64,000 nt of DNA from Pseudogemmobacter bohemicus (GTDB taxonomy: Bacteria > Pseudomonadota > Alphaproteobacteria > Rhodobacterales > Rhodobacteraceae). Position numbers and translations under genes: made by a program. The DNA lies in the NCBI RefSeq assembly GCF_003290025.1, contig NZ_QNHG01000003.1, positions 398,460-462,459 on the forward strand, in the 5' to 3' direction. Positions 55,951 through 64,000 of this stretch are shown here, in pieces. How positions within the stretch are numbered: position 1 is the stretch's first letter; each line of letters begins with the position of its first letter. The notes beneath the pieces were generated by a model. That model made no database searches, was not told the origin of the DNA, and worked only from the letters and a program-made list of their open reading frames with translations.

Positions 55951-56973
55951 TCAGATGAAAGTAAGGAAGCGGTCAACCTCGTCGGCGGTGGTCGACCAGC
56001 TGGTGACGAGCCGCGCGCCCTCCTGCCCGTCGCTGTCCTCGGCGTAATAGCTGGCCCCGGCATCGCGGAGCCGGGTATGGGTCCCGTCAGACCAGGTCGG
56101 GAACATCAGATTGGCCTCGACCGGATGGCGCTGCGCGATGCCGGGCCGCGCCGCCAGCCCCTCGGCCAGCCGTGCCGCCATGCGGTTTGCATGGCCCGCC
56201 AGATCAAGCCAGAGCCCGTCTTCCAGCCAGGCCGAGAGCTGCGCCGCCAGATAGCGGTGTTTCGACAACAGATGCCCGCCGCGCTTGCGCCGGAGCTGGA
56301 ATTCCCAGGCCCGGGCCGGATCGAACAACACCACCGCCTCGACCCCCATACAGCCATTCTTGGTGCCGCCAAGCGAGAGGATATCGACCCCCGCCCGCCA
56401 GCTGAGATCGGCCGGATGCGCGCCGGTCGCGGCCATCGCATTGGCAAAGCGCGACCCGTCCAGATGCACCGGCAGCCCGAATTCGCGCGCAACCGCACAA
56501 AGCGCCGCTGTTTCCGCCGCGCTGTAAAGCGTGCCGGCCTCGGTTACATTGGTCAGCGACACCGTGCCGCGCTGTACCGAATGGACACCGCCATTGCCGC
56601 TGGCCGCAATCTCGCGGCGCAGGGTCTCGGGCGTCATGCGGCCATGCGCGCCCGCGACAGGCACCAGCTTGGCGCCATGGGTAAAGAATTCCGGCGCGCC
56701 GCATTCGTCGCGGGTGATATGGGCCTGATCATGGGAAAACACCGCGCTCCAGGGCGGCGTAAGGGTCGCCAGCGCCAGCGCATTGGCGGCGGTCCCGGTG
56801 GCGACCAGCGCGATTTCGGCCTCGGGCGCGGCAAAGACCTCGCGGATCTGCGCGGTCAGCCGCCGGGTCAGCGCATCGCTGCCATAACCCGGCGCAAAGC
56901 CTTCATTCGCCTTCAGCAGCGCGGCCATGATCTGCGGCGCCACGCCGGAGCAGTTGTCAGAGGCGAAATGCAT
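55951..56973 (-). CDS. ltaE: Low-specificity L-threonine aldolase family protein
   Basis: PLP enzyme of 340 residues that cleaves threonine or similar beta-hydroxy amino acids to glycine and an aldehyde. FASDNCSGVAPQIMAALLKA at the N-terminus, VATGTAANALALATLTPPWS, LPVHLDGSRFANAMAATGAH and the PLP lysine in ILSLGGTKNGCMGVEAVVLF are characteristic. The ATG overlaps the TGA of ycgN by one base (TGATG), implying coupled translation. Confidence 0.92.
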   Translation of the reverse strand: MHFASDNCSGVAPQIMAALLKANEGFAPGYGSDALTRRLTAQIREVFAAPEAEIALVATGTAANALALATLTPPWSAVFSHDQAHITRDECGAPEFFTHGAKLVPVAGAHGRMTPETLRREIAASGNGGVHSVQRGTVSLTNVTEAGTLYSAAETAALCAVAREFGLPVHLDGSRFANAMAATGAHPADLSWRAGVDILSLGGTKNGCMGVEAVVLFDPARAWEFQLRRKRGGHLLSKHRYLAAQLSAWLEDGLWLDLAGHANRMAARLAEGLAARPGIAQRHPVEANLMFPTWSDGTHTRLRDAGASYYAEDSDGQEGARLVTSWSTTADEVDRFLTFI

Positions 56974-57425
56974 CACTCTTCCTCATAGAGAAGATAATCT
57001 TCCCAATCTTCCTCGGGAACGGTCAGCTCCGACACCGTCTGGCCGCGAATGGTCGGGCCAAGCCTATGGGTGCTCTCCGGATCGCCGGTGATCAAGGGGT
57101 GCCAGTCGGGCAGCGGCTCGTTGTAATAAAGCCGCTTATAGGCGCAGGTTTCGGGCATCCAATAGGCGGATTTTGCCAGCGTTTTCGGGGTCAGGAAAAC
57201 GCATTCCGGCACATGGCGCCTGCGATTGGGGTAATCCGAGCAGAGACAGGTCGCATTGTCAAAGAGGCGGCAGGCGACGCGGGTGAAGACCAGCTCGCCG
57301 GTATCCTCGAACTCCAGCTTGTTCAGACAGCATTTGCCGCAGCCATCACAAAGCGCCTCCCATTCGGAAGGGGTCATTTTCTTGAGCGGGACGGTTTCCC
57401 AGAACCTGGGGCGCAGACTGGACAT
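56973..57425 (-). CDS. ycgN: YcgN family cysteine-cluster protein (UPF0260)
   Basis: Protein of 150 residues with a cysteine cluster CDGCGKCCLNKLEFEDTGEL near residue 26 and further cysteines (VACRLFDNATCLCSDYPNRR, VPECVFL, PETCAYKRL), the hallmark of the YcgN/YkgJ CxxCxxCC family that probably binds zinc or iron-sulfur. Function unknown. The start was set at MSSLRPRFWETVPLKKMTPS. Coupled to the threonine aldolase gene downstream. Confidence 0.88.
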   Translation of the reverse strand: MSSLRPRFWETVPLKKMTPSEWEALCDGCGKCCLNKLEFEDTGELVFTRVACRLFDNATCLCSDYPNRRRHVPECVFLTPKTLAKSAYWMPETCAYKRLYYNEPLPDWHPLITGDPESTHRLGPTIRGQTVSELTVPEEDWEDYLLYEEE

Positions 57426-57467
57426 GGATGCTATTTGATCCCCGTTGCCGCGGATGGAAAGGGGGGA

Positions 57468-57513
57468 CAAAAATCTTTGAAGATTTTTGGTCCGGTTTCT
57501 TTGAAGAAACCGG
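57468..57513. repeat. Tandem double hairpin, second copy
   Basis: Two consecutive hairpins with ten-base perfect stems and two-base tg loops: caaaaatctt / aagatttttg (57468-57489) and ccggtttctt / aagaaaccgg (57492-57513). The design equals that at 23855. It lies between ribF and ycgN, both on the minus strand, directly after the ribF stop, and may terminate or attenuate there. Confidence 0.8.
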
Positions 57514-57517
57514 GGCC

Positions 57518-58441
57518 TCAGCCTGCGGTGAGGATCGCCCGCGCCTGTTCGCAGTCCTGGTTCATCTGGGTGATCAGCGCCGGGAGGCCATCGAATTTCA
57601 GCTCGGGCCGCAGGAACTCGACCAGGGCGACCGAGAGGTGGCGGCCATAGAGGTCGCCCTTGAAATCCAGCAGATAGGTTTCAAGGTTCGGCGCCTCCCC
57701 GTTGAACATCGGTCGCACACCAAGGCTTGCCGCGCCCATATAGCTGCCCTCCTGCGGGCCCGACAGCACATCGACCCGGACCGCATAGACCCCGAATCTC
57801 GGCAGATGCAGCCCGGTCAGATCCATATTGGCGGTGGGGAAGCCCAGCTCGCGGCCGCGTTTCTCGCCATGGATCACCGCGCCCTCGATCCGGTGCAGGT
57901 GGCCAAGCATCGCCGCCGCATCACGGGGGCGGCCCTCGCTCAGCGCGTCGCGGATCGCGGTCGAGGAAATTCCGAGGCCGCCCTGTTTCAGCAAAGGCGC
58001 GATGGTGGTGGTGAAGCCGTATTGCGCGCCCAGCCGTTTCATGTCTTCGGCTTTGCCGGCGCGGGCCTTGCCGAAACAGAAATCCTCACCGATCACCACA
58101 TGGCTGATCCCCAGCCCCTCGGCCAGCACTTTGCGCGCGAATTCCTCGGGGGTCAGCGCGGCGAGCCCGGTATTGAAGGGCAGCTGAAAGAGGTGTTCGA
58201 CCCCGAGTTTCGCGAGCCGGTTCGCCCGCGCTTCGGCATTCATCAGCCGGAAGGGGGCCGCGTCACGCTGGAAGAACTGGCGGGGATGCGGCTCGAAGGT
58301 CACGATCCCCAGAGGATCCGGGCCACGCGCCAGGTCGATCACCGCCTGATGCCCCAGATGCACGCCGTCGAAATTGCCAAGGGCGCAGGAGGTTCCACGG
58401 ACTGAATCGTCAAGCCAGTGCCAGTCCTGATGAATCTGCAT
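57518..58441 (-). CDS. ribF: Bifunctional riboflavin kinase / FAD synthetase
   Basis: Makes FMN and then FAD. The 307-residue protein has an N-terminal adenylyltransferase domain (SCALGNFDGVHLGHQAVIDL with the HxGH-type motif, VTFEPHPRQFF, VVIGEDFCFGKARAGKAEDM, ISSTAIRDALSEGRP) and a C-terminal kinase domain (GRELGFPTANMDL, LGVRPMFNGEAPNLETYLLD). Length is normal. It lies 68 bases downstream of the MaoC gene on the same strand. Confidence 0.96.
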   Translation of the reverse strand: MQIHQDWHWLDDSVRGTSCALGNFDGVHLGHQAVIDLARGPDPLGIVTFEPHPRQFFQRDAAPFRLMNAEARANRLAKLGVEHLFQLPFNTGLAALTPEEFARKVLAEGLGISHVVIGEDFCFGKARAGKAEDMKRLGAQYGFTTTIAPLLKQGGLGISSTAIRDALSEGRPRDAAAMLGHLHRIEGAVIHGEKRGRELGFPTANMDLTGLHLPRFGVYAVRVDVLSGPQEGSYMGAASLGVRPMFNGEAPNLETYLLDFKGDLYGRHLSVALVEFLRPELKFDGLPALITQMNQDCEQARAILTAG

Positions 58442-58509
58442 TCTTCCCCGCAGGCGTTTCGGCCTGGGCGCGGATCATCTGGCCTCAGATCATCCGGCGT
58501 CGGGCCCGG

Positions 58510-58965
58510 TCAGTCGAATTTGCGGCTTGGCGCCAGAACGACGGCCTCACCCTTCAGGACCGTTGTTGTACCGACAGATGCGGTGGTTTCAAGGGTAACC
58601 CGCCGTTTCGCGTGATCAATCGCGAGGACAGTCACTTCTGCGGTCACCATATCGCCCGGACGGACGGGGGCCATGAATTTCAGGCTCTGGCCCAGATAGA
58701 CGGTGCCATGGCCGGGAAGCTGCTCGCCGATCACCGCCGAAATCAGCCCGGCGGTCAGCATGCCATGCGCGATACGACCCTGGAAAATAGTGTCCTGGGC
58801 GTAGGAATCATCCAGATGCACCGGGTTGCGGTCGGTCGAGACCTCGGCGAACAGTTCGATATCGCGGTCGGTGACCTGTTTCGTCAGGCTGCGGCGCATC
58901 CCGATTTCGAGATCCTCGATGCAGATCGTGCCGCGCGGCTGATTATGGCTGTGGTCGAACATCAT
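58510..58965 (-). CDS. MaoC family (R)-specific hydratase-like protein
   Basis: Hot-dog fold protein of 151 residues. The hydratase 2 motif is intact: AEVSTDRNPVHLDDSYAQDT with catalytic Asp and His, then FQGRIAHGMLTAGLISAVIG. It could hydrate trans-2-enoyl-CoA like PhaJ; substrate preference is not readable. The first of two tandem ATGs is used, behind agga with proper spacing. Lies between the HAD gene and ribF. Confidence 0.9.
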   Translation of the reverse strand: MMFDHSHNQPRGTICIEDLEIGMRRSLTKQVTDRDIELFAEVSTDRNPVHLDDSYAQDTIFQGRIAHGMLTAGLISAVIGEQLPGHGTVYLGQSLKFMAPVRPGDMVTAEVTVLAIDHAKRRVTLETTASVGTTTVLKGEAVVLAPSRKFD

Positions 58966-59119
58966 GGCGGGTCCTGTGGCCGACGAATCCCTTACGTCGA
59001 CCACAAGTTTAGCAGATGCTGCAGTGCAGAGCAATCCATCGCGCAAGTTGTTTGCGACATTGGTGCGAAAACTGGAATAAAATTACTGACTCGATCTGTG
59101 ATCCGCTCTGGCCTCCGGC

Positions 59120-60016
59120 TCAGGCCAGAGCGGGAATCGCATAGCGCGGCGCCACCTGCTGTGCCTCAAGCCAGGCGTTCAGCCGGGCCGGATCGGGATG
59201 CTGCGGGTCAGTGCCGAATTCCCCGGCATGGATGCCGCCGGTGATGAACAGCGCGTCCAGATCCTCGCCCGCAGCGCCGCGGATATCGGTGGGCATGCCG
59301 TCACCGATGCAGAGAATGCGCATATCGTCACGACCGGTCAGGGCCGAGAGCCTGCGGCGGGCTAGGTCGTAGATCGGCGGATGCGGCTTGCCGAAATACA
59401 GCGCCTCGCCGCCCATCTCCTCATAGGCCTGGGCCAGAGAACCGGCGCAGAAGATGCGCTTATCGCCCCAGTCGACGATGATATCGGGATTGGCGCAGAG
59501 CATTTTCAGCCCATTGGTCTTGCCCAGCAGCAGCTCGGCCCGGTAGTCGGTCGGGGTCTCGACCATGTCATCCCTGAGGCCGGTGCAGACGATGCCCTCG
59601 GCCTCCGCCAGCGGCACCAGGGTGATCGGGGGCTCGGACGCCGCCAGATCGGCCAGATCGGCGGCGAAGGTGGTGAAGAAGGGCATGTCCTTCTCGGCGC
59701 CGATATGGAAGACGCGCCGCCCCACCGCACCGGTCAGCAGCCCGAATTGCGCCGCATCGCCGGAAGAGGCGATCTCGTCCCAGGCGTCGCGCGGCACGCC
59801 GATCCGGTCTAGCTGTGCGATCACCGCATCCCTTGGCCGTGGCGAATTGGTCAGAAGAAGCACGGTCACCCCGCGCGCCCGTGCCGCCTGCAACGCGGCA
59901 ACGGCGGCGGGAAAGGCGGTCTCGCCATTATGCAGGCAACCCCAGAGATCGCAAAACAGCGCATCATAATCTCCCGCAATCTCGGCGAGCGACGGGATCA
60001 GTGTGGTCTGGGTCAT
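59120..60016 (-). CDS. HAD superfamily hydrolase, class IIA (TIGR01459-like)
   Basis: Protein of 298 residues. Motif I is YDALFCDLWGCLHNGE, where the usual DxDG is DLWG, so the second aspartate is tryptophan, as in the TIGR01459 subgroup. Motif II is LLLTNSPRPRDAV, and motifs III/IV are FGKPHPPIYDLA and CIGDGMPTDIRGAAG. Class IIA cap domain in between. The family is common in alphaproteobacteria, its substrate unknown. The start is MTQTTLIPSLAEIAGDYDAL. Confidence 0.85.
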   Translation of the reverse strand: MTQTTLIPSLAEIAGDYDALFCDLWGCLHNGETAFPAAVAALQAARARGVTVLLLTNSPRPRDAVIAQLDRIGVPRDAWDEIASSGDAAQFGLLTGAVGRRVFHIGAEKDMPFFTTFAADLADLAASEPPITLVPLAEAEGIVCTGLRDDMVETPTDYRAELLLGKTNGLKMLCANPDIIVDWGDKRIFCAGSLAQAYEEMGGEALYFGKPHPPIYDLARRRLSALTGRDDMRILCIGDGMPTDIRGAAGEDLDALFITGGIHAGEFGTDPQHPDPARLNAWLEAQQVAPRYAIPALA

Positions 60017-60125
60017 GGAAGCGCGTCCTTTCAGCTGGCAGGGCAAGGAATAGGCGAGGGCGGCGGGAAAGGCAAAGGTCCGCCACGGAAGGCGGCAGAG
60101 GACGCCGGCGGGGCCCGGCTTGTGC

Positions 60126-60153
60126 TTGCTCCTGTCGGAACATGCGGTATAGG
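60126..60153 (+). promoter_or_regulatory. Possible promoter of purEK
   Basis: ttgctc at 60126-60131 and tatagg at 60148-60153 are separated by 16 bases, about 38 bases before the purE start. The -35 box is weak. No PurR-type operator was recognised. Confidence 0.35.
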
Positions 60154-60191
60154 ACCGGAGCAACCGGCACAGGGCCGGAAACGGGGGCGTC

Positions 60192-60686
60192 ATGCCGGAA
60201 GAAACCGTCGCTGTCGGAATCATCATGGGGTCACAGTCCGACTGGGCCACGATGAAAGAGGCCGCCCTGGTGCTTGATGAGCTGGGGATCGTCTATGAGG
60301 CAAAGATCGTCTCGGCCCATCGCACGCCCGACCGGCTGTGGGATTACGGCAAATCGGCGGTGTCGCGCGGGCTGAAGGTGATCATCGCCGGCGCCGGCGG
60401 TGCGGCGCATCTGCCGGGGATGATGGCCTCCAAGACCCGCGTTCCGGTGATCGGCGTGCCGGTGCAGACAAAGGCGCTTTCCGGCGTCGACAGCCTTTAT
60501 TCCATCCTCCAGATGCCGAAGGGCTTTCCGGTTGCGACCATGGCGATCGGGGCCGCCGGAGCGGCCAATGCCGGGCTGATGGCGGCGGGAATCCTTGCCG
60601 TATCGGATGCGGGCATCGCGCTGCGGCTTGATGCCTGGCGGGCGGCTTTATCCGCCTCTATCCCCGAGGAGCCGAAAGATGAGTGA
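60192..60686 (+). CDS. purE: N5-carboxyaminoimidazole ribonucleotide mutase
   Basis: Converts N5-CAIR to CAIR in purine synthesis (class I, working with PurK). The 164-residue protein has [20 protein letters not shown], the active-site histidine in [40 protein letters not shown] and [20 protein letters not shown]. Normal length. Its 3' end overlaps purK by eight bases. Confidence 0.97.
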   Translation: MPEETVAVGIIMGSQSDWATMKEAALVLDELGIVYEAKIVSAHRTPDRLWDYGKSAVSRGLKVIIAGAGGAAHLPGMMASKTRVPVIGVPVQTKALSGVDSLYSILQMPKGFPVATMAIGAAGAANAGLMAAGILAVSDAGIALRLDAWRAALSASIPEEPKDE

Positions 60687-61755
60687 GACGGTGAAGCCGC
60701 TGGCGCCTGGCGCTGTGATCGGCATCCTTGGCGGCGGGCAGCTGGGGCGGATGCTCTCGGTCGCGGCCAGCCGGCTGGGCTATGTCACCCATATATTCGA
60801 GCCCGGCCCGGCGCCGGCGGGACATGTCTCGGCGCGGGTCACCACGGCGCCTTATGAGGATCTCGACGCGCTGCGCGCCTTTGCCGAAAGCGTCGATATC
60901 GTCACCTATGAATTCGAGAATGTGCCGACTGCCGCGCTGGATGTGATCGAGGCCATTCGCCCGATCCGCCCCAACCGGCGGACGCTGGCGATCAGCCAGG
61001 ACCGGATCATCGAGAAACAGTTCCTGAACGGGCTGGGCCTGAAGACCGCGCCTTTCGCCCAGGTGGATGGGCTTGCCGATCTGGAAGCGGCGGTGGCCTC
61101 GCTGGGTCTGCCGTCGATCCTGAAAACCACGCGGTTTGGCTATGATGGCAAAGGACAGATCCGGCTGACGCCCGGGGCCGATCTCGCCGCCGCCTGGGAG
61201 AGCATGGCCGGCGCCCCTTCGGTGCTGGAGGGCTTTGTGGCCTTCGAACGCGAGATTTCGGTGATCGCGGCGCGGGGCGTTGATGGTCAGGTCGCAGCCT
61301 ATGATCCGGGCGAGAATGTGCATCGCGAGGGGATCCTGCGCACCACCACCGTACCGGCGCGGATTTCCCCTGCGCTGCGCTCGGATGCGGTGCTGATCGC
61401 GGCCAGGATCCTCAATGCGCTGGATTATGTCGGCGTCATGGGGGTTGAGCTGTTCGTCACGCGCGAGGGGCTGCTGGTCAATGAGATTGCGCCCCGGGTG
61501 CATAATTCCGGCCACTGGACGCAACAGGGCTGTGTGGTCGATCAGTTTGAACAGCATATCCGCGCGGTGGCCGGGCTGCCTTTGGGCGATGGCACGCGCT
61601 ATGTCGATGTGGTGATGGAGAACCTGATCGGTGCCGATATCGAGCGGGTGCCGGATCTGTTGCGTGAAAGCAGCGTGGCGCTGCATCTTTACGGCAAGGG
61701 CGCCTGGCGCGAGGGCCGCAAGATGGGCCATGTGAACCGGATCGTGAAGGGCTGA
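60679..61755 (+). CDS. purK: N5-carboxyaminoimidazole ribonucleotide synthase
   Basis: ATP-grasp enzyme, 358 residues, that carboxylates AIR using bicarbonate and ATP, feeding Pur[21 protein letters not shown] at the N-terminus, [36 protein letters not shown] and [20 protein letters not shown] are family signatures. It starts within the last codons of purE (eight-base overlap), so the pair is translationally coupled. Confidence 0.97.
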   Translation: MSETVKPLAPGAVIGILGGGQLGRMLSVAASRLGYVTHIFEPGPAPAGHVSARVTTAPYEDLDALRAFAESVDIVTYEFENVPTAALDVIEAIRPIRPNRRTLAISQDRIIEKQFLNGLGLKTAPFAQVDGLADLEAAVASLGLPSILKTTRFGYDGKGQIRLTPGADLAAAWESMAGAPSVLEGFVAFEREISVIAARGVDGQVAAYDPGENVHREGILRTTTVPARISPALRSDAVLIAARILNALDYVGVMGVELFVTREGLLVNEIAPRVHNSGHWTQQGCVVDQFEQHIRAVAGLPLGDGTRYVDVVMENLIGADIERVPDLLRESSVALHLYGKGAWREGRKMGHVNRIVKG

Positions 61756-61785
61756 GGCGGTGCTTCCGGTCGGGGGCGGATGCGC

Positions 61786-61826
61786 TCCGCGCGGGAGTAT
61801 TTAAGTCAAGAGGAAGAGGCAGGTTC
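61786..61826. repeat. Interspersed palindrome, arm type A, left half only (copy 7)
   Basis: Only one arm is present (gggagtatttaagtcaagag followed by gaaga), preceded by gctccgcgcgg in place of the usual tail. It lies between the convergent purK and lipase genes and runs into the lipase frame, supplying its stop codon. Its mirror half lies 1.7 kb away at 63524. Confidence 0.85.
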
Positions 61827-62512
61827 TTCGCGGGCGAAGCGGCCATGAGCGATGAAATGCTGCGTCTGACGGATCACCGCGGGGGCGAACATCATCCAGG
61901 TATGGCTGACGGAGAGGGTGATATGGTCGCTCATCCCTGCGAGCCTGGTGCTTTCGACGCTGACCTTGCCATCATCCTCGCCCGGGATCAGGGATGAGAA
62001 CCAGGGGCTGACCGAGCGGTTGCCGGCGATGATCCCGAGGGGGTAATCGGCGGGCGGCAGCCGGTTTGGCCAGCTGTCCGGCCCGGTGCCGAGTGCAAGG
62101 CCTGCGGGCCCGTTCACCCAGCGAAACGGCGCCAGCGCGCCCAGCCGGTCGACGATTTCAGAGCCGTGATTGGGCGGCGCCAGCATCACCACGCGGCCAG
62201 GGGGCGGCAGGCGGTGGCGGCCCAGCCAGTCGCGCAGCAGGATACCGCCCATGGAATGGGTGACCGCATGGACCGGCCGGCCCCCCGCCAGCACCGCGCC
62301 GAGCTGCGGGTCGAGCCAGTGCGCCACATCGGCGACCTCCATCCGGGTGGAGGGATAGGCGATGTTCACCACCTCATAGCCGGCGGTCTTCAGCACGACC
62401 GCAATCGGCAGCAGCGAGCGCTGCGAACGGGCGAGGCCATGGATCAGCACGACCGTTTCGCCGCGCGGCGGGCGGGGGCTGGGCAAGGCCGGATGCGGCA
62501 GCGGGGGGCGCC

Positions 62513-62519
<7 letters not shown>
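61806..62519 (-). CDS. Alpha/beta hydrolase, lipase/esterase-like
   Basis: Protein of 237 residues. [20 protein letters not shown] holds the oxyanion region, and the nucleophile elbow is [20 protein letters not shown] (T-H-S-M-G). Further marks are [20 protein letters not shown] and a C-terminal region with SVSHTWMM that may supply the histidine. This resembles PGAP1-like and lipase class 2 type hydrolases acting on lipids. The last residues (EEPASSS) and the stop are encoded by a repeat arm. It overlaps the iron-permease-like gene by seven bases. Confidence 0.82.
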
Positions 62520-62911
<392 letters not shown>

Positions 62912-63019
62912 GGCGGGTTTCCCTGGGGCACTGGTGACGCTGCCAGTCTGGGGCAGGGCGTGGCTCTGGACAAGACGTGCATTCCGGACGAGCCTTGTCC
63001 CTCCGGAGCGGAGGGCAGG

Positions 63020-63514
63020 ATGAGCAGGGCTTTTGTGAATGAGGATGCCGGCGCGGACCGCGCGGATCTGCCGGAGCTGCCGCTCTCAAAGCATCCGAAT
63101 TACGTCACTTTGCGAGGGCTGGCGGATCTTCAGGCGCGACTGACAGCGCGGCATGATGACCTCGCCGCATTGCGGGCCCGCGAAGACAGGCTCGACAAAC
63201 TGCCCGAGGCTGCCGCCGAACGCGATATCCGCTGGCTGGAGGCGCGGCTTGCCTCGGCGATCCCGGTCGATCCGGCGATGCAGGGTATCGAGGAGATGGG
63301 GTTCGGCCTCCAGGCCCTGGTCTCCGATGAAACCGGCACCGAAACCCTTTATGAGATCACCGGCGAGGATGAGGCTGATCCCGCCAAAGGCCGTATCGCG
63401 CCACATTCGCCGCTGGCCCGGGCGCTGATCGGGGCGCGGCCCGGCGATGAGGTCATCTGGAAACGCCCCGCCGGCGATCTGACCCTGGAAGTCCTGGAAA
63501 TCCGCCGTCCCTAA
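63020..63514 (+). CDS. GreA/GreB family elongation-factor-like protein
   Basis: Protein of 164 residues. The N-terminal half is a predicted coiled coil (YVTLRGLADLQARLTARHDD to PEAAAERDIRWLEARLASAI), the C-terminal half the FKBP-like GreA/GreB_C domain (YEITGEDEADPAKGRIAPHS, PLARALIGARPGDEVIWKRP). At the presumed coiled-coil tip the acidic pair that rescues backtracked polymerase is not obvious, so it may be a polymerase-binding homologue such as Rnk or GreB-like. Start behind a ggagggcagg site. Confidence 0.82.
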   Translation: MSRAFVNEDAGADRADLPELPLSKHPNYVTLRGLADLQARLTARHDDLAALRAREDRLDKLPEAAAERDIRWLEARLASAIPVDPAMQGIEEMGFGLQALVSDETGTETLYEITGEDEADPAKGRIAPHSPLARALIGARPGDEVIWKRPAGDLTLEVLEIRRP

Positions 63515-63523
63515 ACGCCCCGA

Positions 63524-63558
63524 TCTTCCTCTTGACTTAAATACTCCCGCCGGAGGCA
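63524..63558. repeat. Interspersed palindrome, arm type A, right half only (copy 8)
   Basis: One arm (tcttcctcttgacttaaata followed by ctc) with the full tail ccgccggaggc. There is no left arm. It is the exact reverse complement of the half at 61793 over at least 23 bases. It lies between the convergent Gre-type gene and groL. Confidence 0.88.
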
Positions 63559-63607
63559 TTTGCCGCGCAGGCGGCAAAGAAAAAGGGCGACCCGAGGGCC
63601 GCCCTTT
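63559..63607 (-). terminator. Double hairpin terminator of groL
   Basis: A hairpin tttgccgc / gcggcaaa (63559-63578) is followed by a stronger one, aaagggcg...cgcccttt (63582-63607). Read from the minus strand the second ends in a run of five T, which makes it an intrinsic terminator for groL transcription. Confidence 0.82.
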
Positions 63608-63631
63608 CCCAAATTTCCCAGAAGGGATGGA

Positions 63632-64000
63632 TCAGAAATCCATACCACCCATGCCGCCGCCCGGCATTGCCGGAGCGGCTCCTTTGTCAGCCGGCTTGTC
63701 AGCGATCATCGCTTCGGTGGTGATCAGCAGCGAAGCCACCGATGCCGCATTTTCCAGCGCGGTGCGGGTCACTTTCGCCGGGTCGATCACGCCGAACGAG
63801 AACATGTCGCCATATTCTTCGGTCTGAGCGTTGAAGCCGAACGAGGTCGAGGAGGATTCGCGGATCTTGCCGGCGACAACAGCCCCGTCAACGCCCGAGT
63901 TTTCCGAGATCTGACGCAGCGGAGCTTCCAGTGCGCGGCGGATGATGCCGACGCCCACGTCCTGGTCCGAATTCGCGCCTTTCAGGCCTTCGAGAACCTT
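63632..64000 (-). CDS. groL: Chaperonin GroEL, C-terminal part, cut by the window edge
   Basis: The last 122 or so residues of the 60 kDa chaperonin are inside the window: [36 protein letters not shown], the [20 protein letters not shown] stretch, [20 protein letters not shown] and the Gly-Met-rich tail [13 protein letters not shown]. The gene continues beyond position 64000. groES would be expected further on. Confidence 0.97.
   Translation of the reverse strand, partial: KVLEGLKGANSDQDVGVGIIRRALEAPLRQISENSGVDGAVVAGKIRESSSTSFGFNAQTEEYGDMFSFGVIDPAKVTRTALENAASVASLLITTEAMIADKPADKGAAPAMPGGGMGGMDF

Overview
The window is a chromosomal segment of a high-GC alphaproteobacterium, most likely a member of the Rhodobacteraceae (Rhodobacter/Paracoccus/Gemmobacter-like). 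Evidence: an F1-only ATP synthase cluster atpHAGDC without F0 genes; the gene order relA-pdxJ-acpS-lepB-rnc-era-DUF1491-recO; a def-def-like-fmt cluster; DUF2125 and DUF3859 proteins; and a probable methylsuccinyl-CoA dehydrogenase, an enzyme of the ethylmalonyl-CoA pathway. Genus and species cannot be fixed from the sequence alone. Almost everything is housekeeping; the accessory content is one insertion in clpA and several decayed genes.

Layout. 1-5.6 kb: minus-strand cbiB, lytic transglycosylase, glycosyltransferase and a cut-off gene, then an L,D-transpeptidase and a PatB-type lyase. 5.7-7.7 kb: def, a catalytically altered def paralogue, and fmt. 7.7-8.8 kb: a stretch without an intact gene that holds a decayed minus-strand gene. 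8.8-13.1 kb: small membrane protein, TetR regulator, rnhA, LysE exporter, ispH, a YqaA membrane protein and a NYN-domain protein. 13.2-23.9 kb: plus-strand folK, rpoZ, relA/spoT, a divergent pdxJ, acpS, lepB, rnc, era, DUF1491, recO and an MFS transporter. 23.9-36 kb: mcd-like dehydrogenase, two secreted proteins, yqgE, a frameshifted Hint-domain gene, rpsD, chaC, DUF2125, an extensin-like protein, tyrA-type dehydrogenase, hisC and yqhA. 36.2-39 kb: a MotA/ExbB-like plus OmpA-type gene pair with a very long coiled coil. 39.1-40 kb: a bile-acid:sodium symporter pseudogene. 40.1-45.2 kb: clpA split by a 2.7 kb mobile unit. 45.3-52.3 kb: gloB, a methyltransferase and atpHAGDC. 52.4-64 kb: H-type lectin, PAP2 phosphatase, prs, an alpha/beta hydrolase, threonine aldolase, ycgN, ribF, a MaoC hydratase, a HAD protein, purEK, a lipase-like protein, an iron-permease-like protein, a GreA/GreB-like factor and the 3' end of groL.

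Most notable. The clpA insertion looks like an ISEcp1-style transposition by an IS1380-family element. The upstream inverted repeat, the element's own downstream inverted repeat and a third, degenerate one 1.07 kb further on can all be read. The whole 2,738 bp unit is flanked by a 5-bp direct repeat (CTTAT), and removing the unit plus one copy of the repeat restores a 772-residue ClpA frame. The captured DNA carries the 5' part of an IS5-family element and the start of an unidentified gene.

Two families of interspersed palindromes also recur between genes. One has eight copies ending in a GCCGGAGG-type motif, with two arm variants; the other is a tandem double hairpin with two copies. Two enzyme genes at conserved loci (the second deformylase and pdxJ) have lost residues known to be catalytic in their families.
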